DNA of 64,000 nt, from assembly GCA_963753135.1 (NCBI GenBank), contig CAVWBA010000001.1, positions 248,001 to 312,000 on the forward strand, written 5' to 3'. The notes beneath the pieces were generated by a model. It was given only the letters and a program-made list of their open reading frames with translations. It was not told where the DNA came from and did not search any database. The DNA is from Roseiarcus sp963753135 (lineage in GTDB: Bacteria; Pseudomonadota; Alphaproteobacteria; Rhizobiales; Beijerinckiaceae). Positions 38,505 to 46,771 of the stretch are shown here, piece by piece. How positions within the stretch are numbered: position 1 is the stretch's first letter; each line of letters starts with the position of its first letter. The position numbers and the translations under genes were made by a program.

Positions 38505-39413
38505 ATGAGCTTCACCATCGCGCACATCACCGATCCGCATTTGAGCCCGGCGCCCCTGCCCGGCTTCGCCGACTTGCGGCTCAAGCGCGTGATGGGGTTC
38601 ATCAATTGGAAGCGCGGCCGCGAACGGCTGAACGACATGGCGCTCCTGAAGCGCCTGGTCGACGATTTGCGCGCCCAACGCCCTGACCATGTCGCGGTCA
38701 CTGGGGATCTGGTCAATATCGGCATGGCGGCCGAGTTCCAGCGGGCGGCGCTATGGATGGAGACGTTGGGCGAGCCGGCCGACGTCAGTTTCGTGCCCGG
38801 AAATCACGACGCCTATGTGCGCGCATCCATGCCATTGCTCGAGACCACGTTCGCGCCGTGGGCCACGAGCGACAATGCCCAAGACACCAAGGCGACCTAT
38901 CCCTACCTTCGCGTCCGCGGGGAGATCGCGATCATCGGCTTAAGCTCAGCGGTGCCGACAGCTCCCCTGATGGCGACGGGCAGGCTCGGCAAGAGCCAGC
39001 TCGAGGCCTTCGCGGAACTCTTGCGCCAAACCGGCGCCAAAGGCCTGGCGCGGGTCGTGCTGATCCATCACCCGCCTTTGGCCGGGGTCACGCCGCCGCT
39101 ACGCGGACTCTCGGATGCAGCCGCATTCGAACGCGTCGTGCGGGATTTTGGGGCCGAGGCGATCCTGCACGGCCATATCCACCGGCAGGCTGTCCGCTCC
39201 CTTCGCTCACGCGCTGCGCGCACAATCGATGGCTCGGTCCCGGTGTTGAGCGCGCCCTCCGCCGCAGCCGCCGCAAGTCACCCGCGCTATCGCGCGGCCT
39301 ATCACCTCGTGCGGCTTGCTCGCGAGGGCGACCGCTGGCGGGTCAGCGCGCGCGCCCGAGGGCTTGGTCCGGAAAGCCAGACGATCGGCGAGCGCGAGGC
39401 GCTCGGGGTTTGA
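38505..39413 (+). CDS. Metallophosphoesterase (calcineurin-like)
   Basis: 302 residues. Metal-binding motifs in order: D-x-H (IAHITDPHLSP), GD (VAVTGDLVNIG), GNHD (VPGNHDAYV), HHPP (LIHHPPLAG), GHIH (ILHGHIHRQ). The N-terminus lacks a signal peptide, so it acts in the cytoplasm. Resembles the CpdA/Icc-like branch common in Rhizobiales; the substrate (cyclic nucleotide or lipid phosphate) cannot be told. The start at 38505 is chosen because the first strand follows at once. Confidence 0.92.
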   Translation: MSFTIAHITDPHLSPAPLPGFADLRLKRVMGFINWKRGRERLNDMALLKRLVDDLRAQRPDHVAVTGDLVNIGMAAEFQRAALWMETLGEPADVSFVPGNHDAYVRASMPLLETTFAPWATSDNAQDTKATYPYLRVRGEIAIIGLSSAVPTAPLMATGRLGKSQLEAFAELLRQTGAKGLARVVLIHHPPLAGVTPPLRGLSDAAAFERVVRDFGAEAILHGHIHRQAVRSLRSRAARTIDGSVPVLSAPSAAAAASHPRYRAAYHLVRLAREGDRWRVSARARGLGPESQTIGEREALGV

Positions 39414-39453
39414 GAAGAGGCGACGACGGTCGATTTGGGTTTTCTTGGCGCTT

Positions 39454-39474
39454 GGCGTTTCGCTGCGAAACGCC
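39454..39474 (+). terminator. Probable terminator hairpin
   Basis: GGCGTTTCG, loop CTG, CGAAACGCC: a perfect 9-bp stem 40 bp after the metallophosphoesterase stop. There is no T run after it, so it may act with Rho or as a 3' stabiliser. Confidence 0.45.
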
Positions 39475-39496
39475 CCGCTAGGAAGTGTTGGATTCT

Positions 39497-39561
39497 CTTG
39501 GATTTCCTTGGATTCTCTCGTCCGAATCTAGACTTTTCAAGGGGTTACGAGGATTTTTTGC
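39497..39561 (+). repeat. AT-rich intergenic repeat, copy C
   Basis: TTGGATTTCCTT, then CCGAATCTAGACTTTTCAAG, GGGTTACGAG and GATTTTTT align with copy B at 25870-25935 over about 60 bp; the core GACTTTTCAA-x-GGGTTA-x-GAG differs at two positions. Confidence 0.65.
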
Positions 39562-39944
39562 TGGCAGAGAATTTCTCGCGCCCTTTTCCGCAACGTGAGA
39601 CCCGGAGGGACGGGAGGCTGCGGTCGAGGCCACGCGGAAGCGCCAGGACTGTTCATGGGGCAAACATAACCATATTTCGGATTTTCTGCAAGAGATTGTC
39701 GTCCGCGCCTTTCCCTTTCGGCCGCCAATCCGAAGGCAATTCGCTTCGCGCCCCTCGCCCTCCTCGAGGAGGACCTCGCGCTCCACGCCTCTCTTCAGGC
39801 TGACGCCGCGGCGACCTGCGAGGCGTCGAGCATCTTCGTCGCTGCGGTCTGGATTTGACCCGGGTCGCCCAACCCGAAGCCAGACCTTGCCAGCGCAAGC
39901 GGAGCAGGCGAGAAGCGCGCCAATGATTCGTGGGAGGGCAAACC

Positions 39945-40527
39945 GTGTCTGAAGCCACCGATTCCGCGGTCGAGGCGAAGGAAAAAAGTCAGGCGGTCGC
40001 GCTCATCATCGCGATCCTTGCGCTCCTGTTGGCGCTTGCCGAAGCCGGCGCCAAGAACGCCCAGCACCTGTCGACGGAGAAGAACATCGAGTTCGTCAGA
40101 CCTCTTCAATTTCTACCAAGCCAAGCGCATTCGCTCGAGCGTTGCGGAGACGGCAGCCGCGATGCTCGAAGCGCAAAAGACTGCGGTGACCGACCCCAAG
40201 GCGCAAGAGGCGTTCGAAAAGCAGATCGCCGAGTTCAAGACGACAGTGGCGCGATTTGAAAAGGACCCAAAAACTCCCGAAGACAGTCTCGAAAAGATCC
40301 AGGAGCGAGCGAAAGAAGCCTCCGAAAAACGCGAATTGGCCAACCGGCGGCTCGAACATTACGAGCTCGGAAGCGGCCTGGCTCAAATCGCGATCGTGCT
40401 GGCGTCGGCTGCGATCATCACCGGGATTACGGCCCTCGTCTGGTTCAGCGCCGCGCTCGGGGCGATCGGCGCGGCGCTCGTCGCCTTCGGGTTTCTCGCC
40501 CCGACCGTCTTGCCGTTGATGGGGTAA
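39945..40527 (+). CDS. DUF4337-like membrane protein, one frameshift
   Basis: About 194 residues after correction. GTG start at 39945 with GGGAGGG before it. Helix 1 is QAVALIIAILALLLALAEAG. One extra base near 40093 (after EKNIE) leads to SSDLFNFYQAKRIRSSVAET and AAAMLEAQKTAV, a coiled region (about 75-130), and a C-terminal hydrophobic pair IAIVLASAAIITGITALVWF and GAALVAFGFLAPTVLPLM. The pattern N-terminal TM, FYQAK-x-IR, coiled coil and C-terminal TM pair is that of DUF4337. Function unknown. Confidence 0.8.
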
Positions 40528-40713
40528 CGAGGAATCGCTCTCAAGGCGGCCAATCGCTTCGCGTGCAAAAATGTTGTCGCCGCGAAGCCCTCAGCTCCGG
40601 AACATAGGCAATATTGCCCATAGACGCGCGCGAGAAGGGTGCTCGTCTGGACGAGGTCGGCGAGAAACATGACGGCCTAATTTCACAGCGTTCCAACAAC
40701 GGAGGAGACGACG

Positions 40714-41769
40714 ATGGTCGACGAGACCAAGCTGAACGCATTCATCGGCAAGATGCTGGGCGATCTCGGCGGCGCCTTCAGCGTGCCAATGGTTCGCATG
40801 GGCGACAAACTCGGCCTCTACAAGGCCCTAAACGAGCAGGGTCCACTGACGCCGGCGGAGTTGGCGGCGAAGGCGAATGTCGCTGAACGCTATGCGCGCG
40901 AGTGGCTGTCGCAGCAGGCGGCGTCCGGATACCTCGAATACGACTCCGCCACGGGCAAATTCACCTTGCCGCCGGAACAGGCGATGGTGTTCGCCGAGCC
41001 GAACAGCCACGTCTACATGCAGGCCGCCTTCGACATGGCGGCGGTCATGCTGGAAAACCAGCCGAAAGTCGAAGGCGCGTTTCGCTCAGGCAAGGGTGTC
41101 GGCTGGGGCGAGCAGGCGCCGTGCCTGTTCTGCACGACCGGACGCTTTTTCCGTGTGGGATATCATAACAATCTTGTCGGCTCCTGGCTGCCTGCGCTGG
41201 AAGGCGTCGCGGAGAAGCTCGCGTCCGGCGCGGCGGTCGCCGATGTCGGCTGCGGGCATGGGTTTTCGACCATCATTATGGCGAAGGCGTTCCCCAAATC
41301 GACTTTCGTCGGCTACGACTTTCATCCCGCATCGATCGAGCAGGCGCGAGTTCACGCCGAGCAGCATGGAGCAACCGCGAACACGAAGTTCGAAGTCGCG
41401 ATGGCGAGCGATTTTCCAGGCAAGGATTTGGACCTGGTGACTTTCTTCGATTGCCTCCACGACATGGGCGATCCGGTCGGCGCCGCGCGCCATGTGCACA
41501 AGACGCTCAAACCCAGCGGAAGCTGGATGATCGTCGAGCCGGCGGCAGGCGACCGACTGGAGGACAATCTCAATCCGGTCGGCCGAATGTACTACGCCGG
41601 CTCGACGATGGTCTGCGTGCCGACCTCGCTGGATCAACCGGTCGGAGCAGCCCTGGGGGCGCAAGCGGGGTTCGCCAAACTGTCGTCGGTCATAGCGCAG
41701 GGCGGGTTCAGCGCCGTGCGCAAGGCCACGGAGACGCCGTTCAACATGGTGCTCGAAGCGCGTCCTTAA
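40714..41769 (+). CDS. Class I SAM-dependent methyltransferase with winged-helix N-terminus
   Basis: 351 residues. N-terminal winged helix for dimerisation (LGLYKALNEQGPLTPAELAA, then REWLSQQAASGYLEYD). Methyltransferase domain: motif I VADVGCGHGFSTIIMAKAF, acidic residue in VGYDFHPASIEQAR, LVTFFDCLHDMGDPVGAARH and LKPSGSWMIVEPAAGDRLED. Layout resembles O-methyltransferases and the rRNA-methyltransferase-like group used on small molecules. GGAGGAG before the ATG. Isolated gene. Confidence 0.9.
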   Translation: MVDETKLNAFIGKMLGDLGGAFSVPMVRMGDKLGLYKALNEQGPLTPAELAAKANVAERYAREWLSQQAASGYLEYDSATGKFTLPPEQAMVFAEPNSHVYMQAAFDMAAVMLENQPKVEGAFRSGKGVGWGEQAPCLFCTTGRFFRVGYHNNLVGSWLPALEGVAEKLASGAAVADVGCGHGFSTIIMAKAFPKSTFVGYDFHPASIEQARVHAEQHGATANTKFEVAMASDFPGKDLDLVTFFDCLHDMGDPVGAARHVHKTLKPSGSWMIVEPAAGDRLEDNLNPVGRMYYAGSTMVCVPTSLDQPVGAALGAQAGFAKLSSVIAQGGFSAVRKATETPFNMVLEARP

Positions 41770-41791
41770 ATTGCGCTGACGGCGAAAACGC

Positions 41792-43162
41792 TTACCCGCT
41801 CGAGGCCAAAGCGCCCGGCAAAGCGGCGCGGAGGCGTGAAGGCGCGGTGGGAAGAAGCTTCTTCACCGCTGCCGAGGCGGCGATCTGGCCTCGGTTGACG
41901 AACGCTTCGTGATTGCGCTCGATCTCGTCGAGATCGTAAAGATAGTTGACCATGATCCCGAAGGACTCCGCGAGCCCCTTTGGCGATAGGTCTCCCTCCC
42001 AGTTGATGCGCTCAAGGCGCGCGCCGTTGCCGAGATGGAACCGGGCGACCGGGTCCAGGACCCGGCCGTCGGGGCGCCTCGCTTTCAGAAAATAATAGGC
42101 GGCGAGCGGCTCGAGCGCAGCGCGCAGCTTGGCCGCGACGCCCGGCGTCGGCCAATTGTCCTCGACCGCCAATTGCAATGCGGCGTTCTTCATGGCCATG
42201 ATCGCCGGATCCTCGGTCGTCTCGAGCCAGGCGCGGAATCCGGGAACCGGCGAAAGCGTGACGAAAGTCTCGATCGCCGGCAGCTCGCGGCGCATCTCCT
42301 CGACCACCTGCTTGATGAGGAAATTGCCGAAATTGACCCTGGCGAGACCCTGTTGGCAGTTGGAGATCGAGTAGAAGGCGGCGACGCGCGCCTTCTCCGG
42401 CGCAATATGCGTGCGCTTTTCCGCCAGCAATGGGGCGATCGCCGCCGGCGAGGCGACAGTCAGCGCGACTTCGACGAAAATCAGCGGCTCGTCGATCAGC
42501 CTCGGGTGGAAGAACGCGTAGCACCGCCTGTCGGCCGGGTCGATGCGGCGCCTCAGATCGTCCCAGTCGCCAATTTCATGCACCGCCTCGTAACGAATGA
42601 TCTTTTCCAATAGCGCCGCGGGCGAGGACCAGTCGATGCGGCGCAACACCAAAAACCCTCGATTGAACCACGAACCGAACAAATGCAGAAAATCGCGATC
42701 GACAATGGCGAGCAACGGGTTCTGGTTCATGAGTTGCAGCAGGTCCGCGCGCATCGCGACCAGCGCGGCGGTGCCCCCCGGCGCACGATTGATCCGCCGG
42801 AAAAGCTCGTGCCGGCGCGGCTCGGAGGCATAGTGGATCTCGCTCGCCGCCGCTTCGTCGCCATCGGACTCGAATTTGGCGACGGCGTCCCGCACCCGAT
42901 CGCGATCAGGCCCGAAATTATCGGCGAGCGCGGTGAAGAAGGCCACATGGTCGCTCGGATCGAGCGCGCGATAGCGCCCAATCACCTCGGCGGCAAGCGC
43001 CACTCCCGACGCCTCGCCCCGCCCTTCAACCAAAGCCCGGCAGTCCTCGATCAGCTGTTCGACGCGATTATCCGCATCCTTCGGCCAAGGCTTGATCTTG
43101 AGCATGGAGCGACCGCGCTCGGCGACCGAGGCCAAGAGATCGTAGAAGAAGGCGTTGCTCAT
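41792..43162 (-). CDS. Malonyl-CoA decarboxylase
   Basis: 456 residues from the Met at 43162 (MSNAFFYDLLASVAERG). Converts malonyl-CoA to acetyl-CoA. The N-terminal helical domain runs to about 150 (LLQLMNQNPLLAIVDRDFLH). The catalytic GNAT-like domain has the conserved C-YAFFHPRLIDEPLIFVEVAL segment, the YSISNCQQGLARVNFGNFLI segment (S-x-S-N-x-Q-x-GL motif) and LSPVPGFRAWL. Length is normal. Typical of Rhizobiales, where it functions in malonate use or fatty acid regulation. Confidence 0.93.
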   Translation of the reverse strand: MSNAFFYDLLASVAERGRSMLKIKPWPKDADNRVEQLIEDCRALVEGRGEASGVALAAEVIGRYRALDPSDHVAFFTALADNFGPDRDRVRDAVAKFESDGDEAAASEIHYASEPRRHELFRRINRAPGGTAALVAMRADLLQLMNQNPLLAIVDRDFLHLFGSWFNRGFLVLRRIDWSSPAALLEKIIRYEAVHEIGDWDDLRRRIDPADRRCYAFFHPRLIDEPLIFVEVALTVASPAAIAPLLAEKRTHIAPEKARVAAFYSISNCQQGLARVNFGNFLIKQVVEEMRRELPAIETFVTLSPVPGFRAWLETTEDPAIMAMKNAALQLAVEDNWPTPGVAAKLRAALEPLAAYYFLKARRPDGRVLDPVARFHLGNGARLERINWEGDLSPKGLAESFGIMVNYLYDLDEIERNHEAFVNRGQIAASAAVKKLLPTAPSRLRAALPGALASSG

Positions 43163-43273
43163 GATTTCCGTCGGCCTTAAGCAGCGGCCAGTGGGCGGGC
43201 GAAACCTATTGTCGCGCGGGCGCGGGCGCAAATCAATTCCGAGTTCGCGATTGAACTCATTGTGACGCGCCGC

Positions 43274-43999
43274 TCAGAATGGCGGCGCGCCGATCCAGTG
43301 CGCCCAAAGGTCGCGCAGACGCGCGGTCCAGACCCAATAGCCGCCAATTCCAAGCAGAAGCGCAAGCGTGATCGACCCGAGAAGCATCAGAAACAGGCTC
43401 AACGCATCGCCAAGAAGTCGCACGATTCCACGCCGGCGCCGCGCCGTCGGGGGCTCGGCGGCGGCAACCGGCTCGCTCGCGCCGGCAGGAGGAAAGTGCA
43501 ACGCGCGCGGGCGCGGTCTGGCGATCGGCCAGGTCGCCGGCCCGTTCGCTTCCGCAGGTTGTGGACGCGGCTCCTCGACCACGCGCGGGTCTGCCGTCAG
43601 CGCGCGTTCGCGCTCGACCAGACGGCGCGCGACATAATCGGCGACAGCGGCGACGATCGTGTCAGGCGATTGGCTTTCGGCCATCAGCACGCGGCCATGT
43701 CGCGTATCCTGAAAAAACCGATAGGTGCGCTTATCGTTCGCCATGTCGACAAACGCGATCATGTCGAGGAAGAGGCGCGGATGCTCGCTCTGCGTCAGCG
43801 CCAGATCGAACAGGTCGACGCCCTGAGGCGCCTGGTCGACGACCGGCTTCAACGCGCTCTCAAGCGCTTTGAGACGGACAATCTCGAGCTCGCGCGCCTC
43901 CGCGATCGCATCGGCGCGTTCGGCGTTCTCGACCCGAGCTTGCCGGATCGACGCTGCGAGGTCCGGCTGGACCGGGACGTTCTGCGGCTTGTCGTCCAT
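43274..43999 (-). CDS. Hypothetical membrane-anchored protein
   Basis: 241 residues. The soluble N-terminal region has helices (AASIRQARVENAERADAIAE, then LEIVRLKALESALKPVVDQA) and FLDMIAFVDMANDKRTYRFF. A Pro/Ala linker (about 145-185) leads to a C-terminal helix LSLFLMLLGSITLALLLGIG ending in WVWTARLRDLWAHW. Conserved in Rhizobiales as hypothetical; no function assigned. It lies just upstream of malonyl-CoA decarboxylase on the same strand (111 bp gap). Confidence 0.8.
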   Translation of the reverse strand: MDDKPQNVPVQPDLAASIRQARVENAERADAIAEARELEIVRLKALESALKPVVDQAPQGVDLFDLALTQSEHPRLFLDMIAFVDMANDKRTYRFFQDTRHGRVLMAESQSPDTIVAAVADYVARRLVERERALTADPRVVEEPRPQPAEANGPATWPIARPRPRALHFPPAGASEPVAAAEPPTARRRRGIVRLLGDALSLFLMLLGSITLALLLGIGGYWVWTARLRDLWAHWIGAPPF

Positions 44000-44065
44000 C
44001 GACTTCTTGTTTCGTTCGCTCTTTCGGCGAAGGTAGCGGGAATCCGCGGGACCGCAAGCTGGAAG

Positions 44066-44178
44066 GCCTCGTCATTGCGACCCCCGGGCTTTGGGACCTG
44101 GGGGGAAGCCATCCAAAGACCGTAGGGGCGCCACGTTGCCTGGATTGCTCGCCTGCGGCTCCTAGCAATGACGGATGA
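44066..44178. repeat. Imperfect palindromic intergenic repeat
   Basis: CGTCATTGCGACCCC at the left and TAGCAATGACGGATG at the right form the ends of a long imperfect palindrome with GGAAGCCATCC / TGGATTGCT arms inside. Sequences with TCATTGCGAG ends are a common Rhizobiales intergenic repeat family. A relative is at 56287-56428. Confidence 0.65.
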
Positions 44179-44285
44179 GTTGGACGCTTTGCCGTCGTAA
44201 GCAATGCGCCATTGATCATGAGACGGAGATTGCCGATAAGCTCGCGCCGGCCGATCTCGGCCGCCCGCGATGAAGGTGATGAGCG

Positions 44286-45204
44286 ATGAGCGCGGCGGAT
44301 CTCATGGATTTTTCCCCCGAGGTCGCCGAGGCGCGGTCGGCCAGGAAACCGCTCGTCGCGCTCGAATCGACGATCATCACTCATGGCATGCCTTATCCGC
44401 GAAACGTCGAGACCGCGCTTGCCGTCGAGCAGGCGGCGCGGGAGATGGGGGCCGTTCCGGCGACGATCGCGGTCATCGAAGGCCGCTTGCGGATAGGCCT
44501 CGACGGGCGAGGAGATCGACCGGCTCGGCCAGCTCAGCGGCGGCGTCGTGAAGGCCTCGCGGCGCGATCTGGCGCTCGTCGCCGCGCGCAAAGGCTCGGC
44601 CGGCACGACAGTCGCGGCGACAATGTTCATCGCAGGCCTCGCGGGCGTCGAAATCTTCGCCACCGGCGGAATCGGCGGCGTCCATCGCGGCGCCGAGGAG
44701 ACATTCGACATCTCCGCCGATCTCGTCGAGCTTTCGCGCACCCGCGTCGCGGTCGTCTGCGCCGGCGCCAAATCGATTCTCGACATCGGGAAAACACTCG
44801 AGTTTCTCGAAACTCAAGGGGTCGCGGTCGTCGGCTACCGCACCGACGAGTTCCCGGCCTTCTACGCCCGCTCCTCCGGTTTCAAGCTCGAACATCGCTG
44901 CGACGGGCTTCACGATCTCGCCCGCATGATTCGGCTGCAGCGCGAGATCGGCCCGGGCGGCCTTCTCATCGCCAATCCGATTCCACAGGATCACGCGCTC
45001 GAAGAGGCCGCAATCGAGGCGCGCATCGCCGAAGCGGTGGCGGAAGCCAAGACGCAAGGCGTCGGCAAGAAGGAGGCAACGCCGTTCCTGCTCAAGCGCG
45101 TGTTCGAACTCTCTGGCGGGAAAAGCCTCGAGGCCAATATTGCGCTGATCAAGAACAACGCCATGCTCGCGGCTCAGGCCGCGGTGGAGCTGGCGAAGGT
45201 CTAG
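44286..45204 (+). CDS. psuG: Pseudouridine-5'-phosphate glycosidase, one frameshift
   Basis: Cleaves pseudouridine 5'-phosphate to uracil and ribose 5-phosphate. N-terminus with ALESTIITHGMPYPRN then VEQAAREMGAVPATIAVIEG is in the first frame. One extra G near 44505 leads to EEIDRLGQLSGGVVKASRRD and the rest: GTTVAATMFIAGLAGVEIFA, TGGIGGVHRG, AVVCAGAKSILDIGKTLEFL and the Mn/phosphate region ANPIPQDHALEE. Corrected length about 305. The usual partner is a PfkB-type pseudouridine kinase; a PfkB gene lies at 48827. Confidence 0.92.
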
Positions 45205-45635
45205 AACCCAAGCGCTCTCGAAGTCAGTCCCACGGGGACCGAGTGATGTTCGTGCGCGATCATCCACCGCCCGTCGATTTTCTTAAGGCCCATTGTCAGA
45301 CGAAAATCGAGCGATTCGGGCTTTCCGTCGGACTCCGGTCCCTCGCAGCGCATGCTCGCAAAAGCGAAGGCGACATCAACGCCGGCCGCGACGTCGATCT
45401 CCTGAATGTCAAAGCGGACCAGATCGCTCGACCAGGAAAAGAAGAGGTCCCAGCTCCTCCTATACTCCTCGAGGCCAGCGCTTCTGAACGGCGGCGGAAC
45501 ATCGAACATCACGAAATCGGGGGCGTGGCTTCGGAGAATTCCGGCGTAATCTTTCCGGCGCACGGCGTCCGCCTAGGCCTCGATCAAATCGCGCACCGCA
45601 GCTTCTTCGTTTGAAACGGCCTGCTTGTCCGCCAT
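45201..45635 (-). pseudogene. SnoaL / NTF2-like protein with in-frame amber codon
   Basis: Starting at ATG 45635 (preceded by GGGAGCAG) the frame reads MADKQAVSNEEAAVRDLIEA then TAG (complement of 45573-45575) then ADAVRRKDYAGILRSHAPDF and continues to 45201. A tryptophan (EAWADAVR) is usual at the TAG in related YybH-type proteins, so a single G to A change explains it. A GTG at 45563 could restart a product lacking the first helix. Convergent with psuG, overlapping four bases. Confidence 0.8.
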
Positions 45636-45686
45636 TGTCTGCTCCCATAAAACTCAATTTGTCGCGCATGCTGTGGGACGCGCATC

Positions 45687-46142
45687 GTGAAGAATTGGCG
45701 CCCTGCCCTCGTGTTTGCAGTTTCCATTCTCTTAGCGTCGGAGGCTTGGCCCATGCAGAAGGAAGAAGGGATTGTCAAAATTCCGAGCCATCACTCCGTG
45801 GACGAGACGGTCGACAAGCTGAAGACCATTCTCAAGTCCAAAGGCGTGACGCTCTTTGCGGTGGTCGACCACAGCGGCGAAGCTGAAAAGGTGGGAATGA
45901 AAATGCCTCCCACCAAGCTCTTGATCTTCGGCAGTCCGAAGGCCGGCACGCCGCTCATGCTTGCGGCTCCAAGCGTCGCCATCGATCTTCCATTGAAGAT
46001 TCTGGTTGCGGAGGATGCGCAAGGCAAGGTGTGGATCTCTTACAACAGCGCCGACTACCTGAAAGAGCGGCACGGCTTGCCCCCGGACCTCCTGCCGAAT
46101 ATCGCCGTCGTGCAGGCGCTGGCGGCTGCGGCCGGAGAGTAG
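45687..46142 (+). CDS. DUF302 family periplasmic protein
   Basis: 151 residues. GTG start at 45687 and a signal peptide (WRPALVFAVSILLASEAWPM). DUF302 features: SHHSVDETVDKLKTILKSKG, LFAVVDHSGEAEKVGM, KLLIFGSPKAGTPLM and ISYNSADYLKERH. Family function is unclear; members occur near redox and metal genes. The gene is single, divergent from the SnoaL-like pseudogene. Confidence 0.88.
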   Translation: MKNWRPALVFAVSILLASEAWPMQKEEGIVKIPSHHSVDETVDKLKTILKSKGVTLFAVVDHSGEAEKVGMKMPPTKLLIFGSPKAGTPLMLAAPSVAIDLPLKILVAEDAQGKVWISYNSADYLKERHGLPPDLLPNIAVVQALAAAAGE

Positions 46143-46178
46143 CAATCTCGGCCCCGCGAAGGCTCGCCTCTCGAACCA

Positions 46179-46499
46179 TCATTGAGCCGGCGCCTCCTTG
46201 TGATCCTTGCCGGGGGTCTCGTTATTGCTCGGCAGCCGGAAACCGTTGTCTTTGAATGACAGGCCGGTGTCGTTCAGCCTCGGGACGCCGCTATGACAGA
46301 AACTGCAATTCTGGCCGGTCTGCCTGGCAAACTTGGGCGTAGCCTCAGCGTTCGGCGCGGCCAGGATCAACGCCACGGCGAGAGCCGTCGCGGACAACGC
46401 GCTGCGCAGCGCGATGGATTTGACTTTAAAAGCACCATTGTTGGCGCAGCCGCGTCCGAGCGCCGTTTTAGCGACAAACGGCTTCGCTTTCGGTAACAT
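46179..46499 (-). CDS. Small exported protein with one CxxCH haem-binding motif
   Basis: 106 residues. A signal-like segment (LRSALSATALAVALILAAPN, about 32-51) lies after an unusually long basic N-terminus. CSFCHSG is the c-type haem site, followed by VPRLNDTGLSFKDNGFRLPS. The short mature part (about 55 residues) is smaller than most cytochromes c. Related proteins with a GxNCSFCHSGVPRLN motif occur as N-terminal pieces of larger haem proteins. Function unknown. Confidence 0.7.
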   Translation of the reverse strand: MLPKAKPFVAKTALGRGCANNGAFKVKSIALRSALSATALAVALILAAPNAEATPKFARQTGQNCSFCHSGVPRLNDTGLSFKDNGFRLPSNNETPGKDHKEAPAQ

Positions 46500-46543
46500 T
46501 GCGTGTCGCTCCCATAAGGCGCCTCGCAGACGCAGGTATCCAA

Positions 46544-46771
46544 ATGATTTTGCGCGCTGGTCGCGCCCTTGTCATCGGCGACGTGATGACGGACGTCGTC
46601 GTACCGCCGGATGCCGCCGATCGCGCGCGGCCCGGACCGGGTGTGTCGTTCTCCGCGCCGCGCGCGGGTGCTATCGTCCCGCCCCGGCGAATCAGGACGC
46701 CCCTCGCCCTCGCTATCTCCCGCTCGGCCGGCGCGGGGGCAACCGGGCGAGGAAGGCGCGCTGCCGCATGA
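46544..46771 (+). pseudogene. 5' fragment of a PfkB kinase paralogue
   Basis: Reads 75 residues: RALVIGDVMTDVVVPPDAAD matches the N-terminus of the PfkB kinase at 48827 (RVLVIGDMMTDVIVRPEGPF). After about 30 residues the match ends and the rest is Pro/Arg-rich without resemblance. The stop overlaps the start of the SWIM gene as ATGA. A relic of a second kinase gene, or an insertion of the SWIM gene behind its start. Confidence 0.65.

Larger units (their letters stand above)
39414..39944. other. Non-coding stretch with hairpin and AT-rich repeat
   Basis: About 530 bp. It contains a perfect hairpin (39454-39474) behind the metallophosphoesterase gene and repeat copy C (39497-39561). The rest (39562-39944) has no frame with family resemblance. 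Confidence 0.5.
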
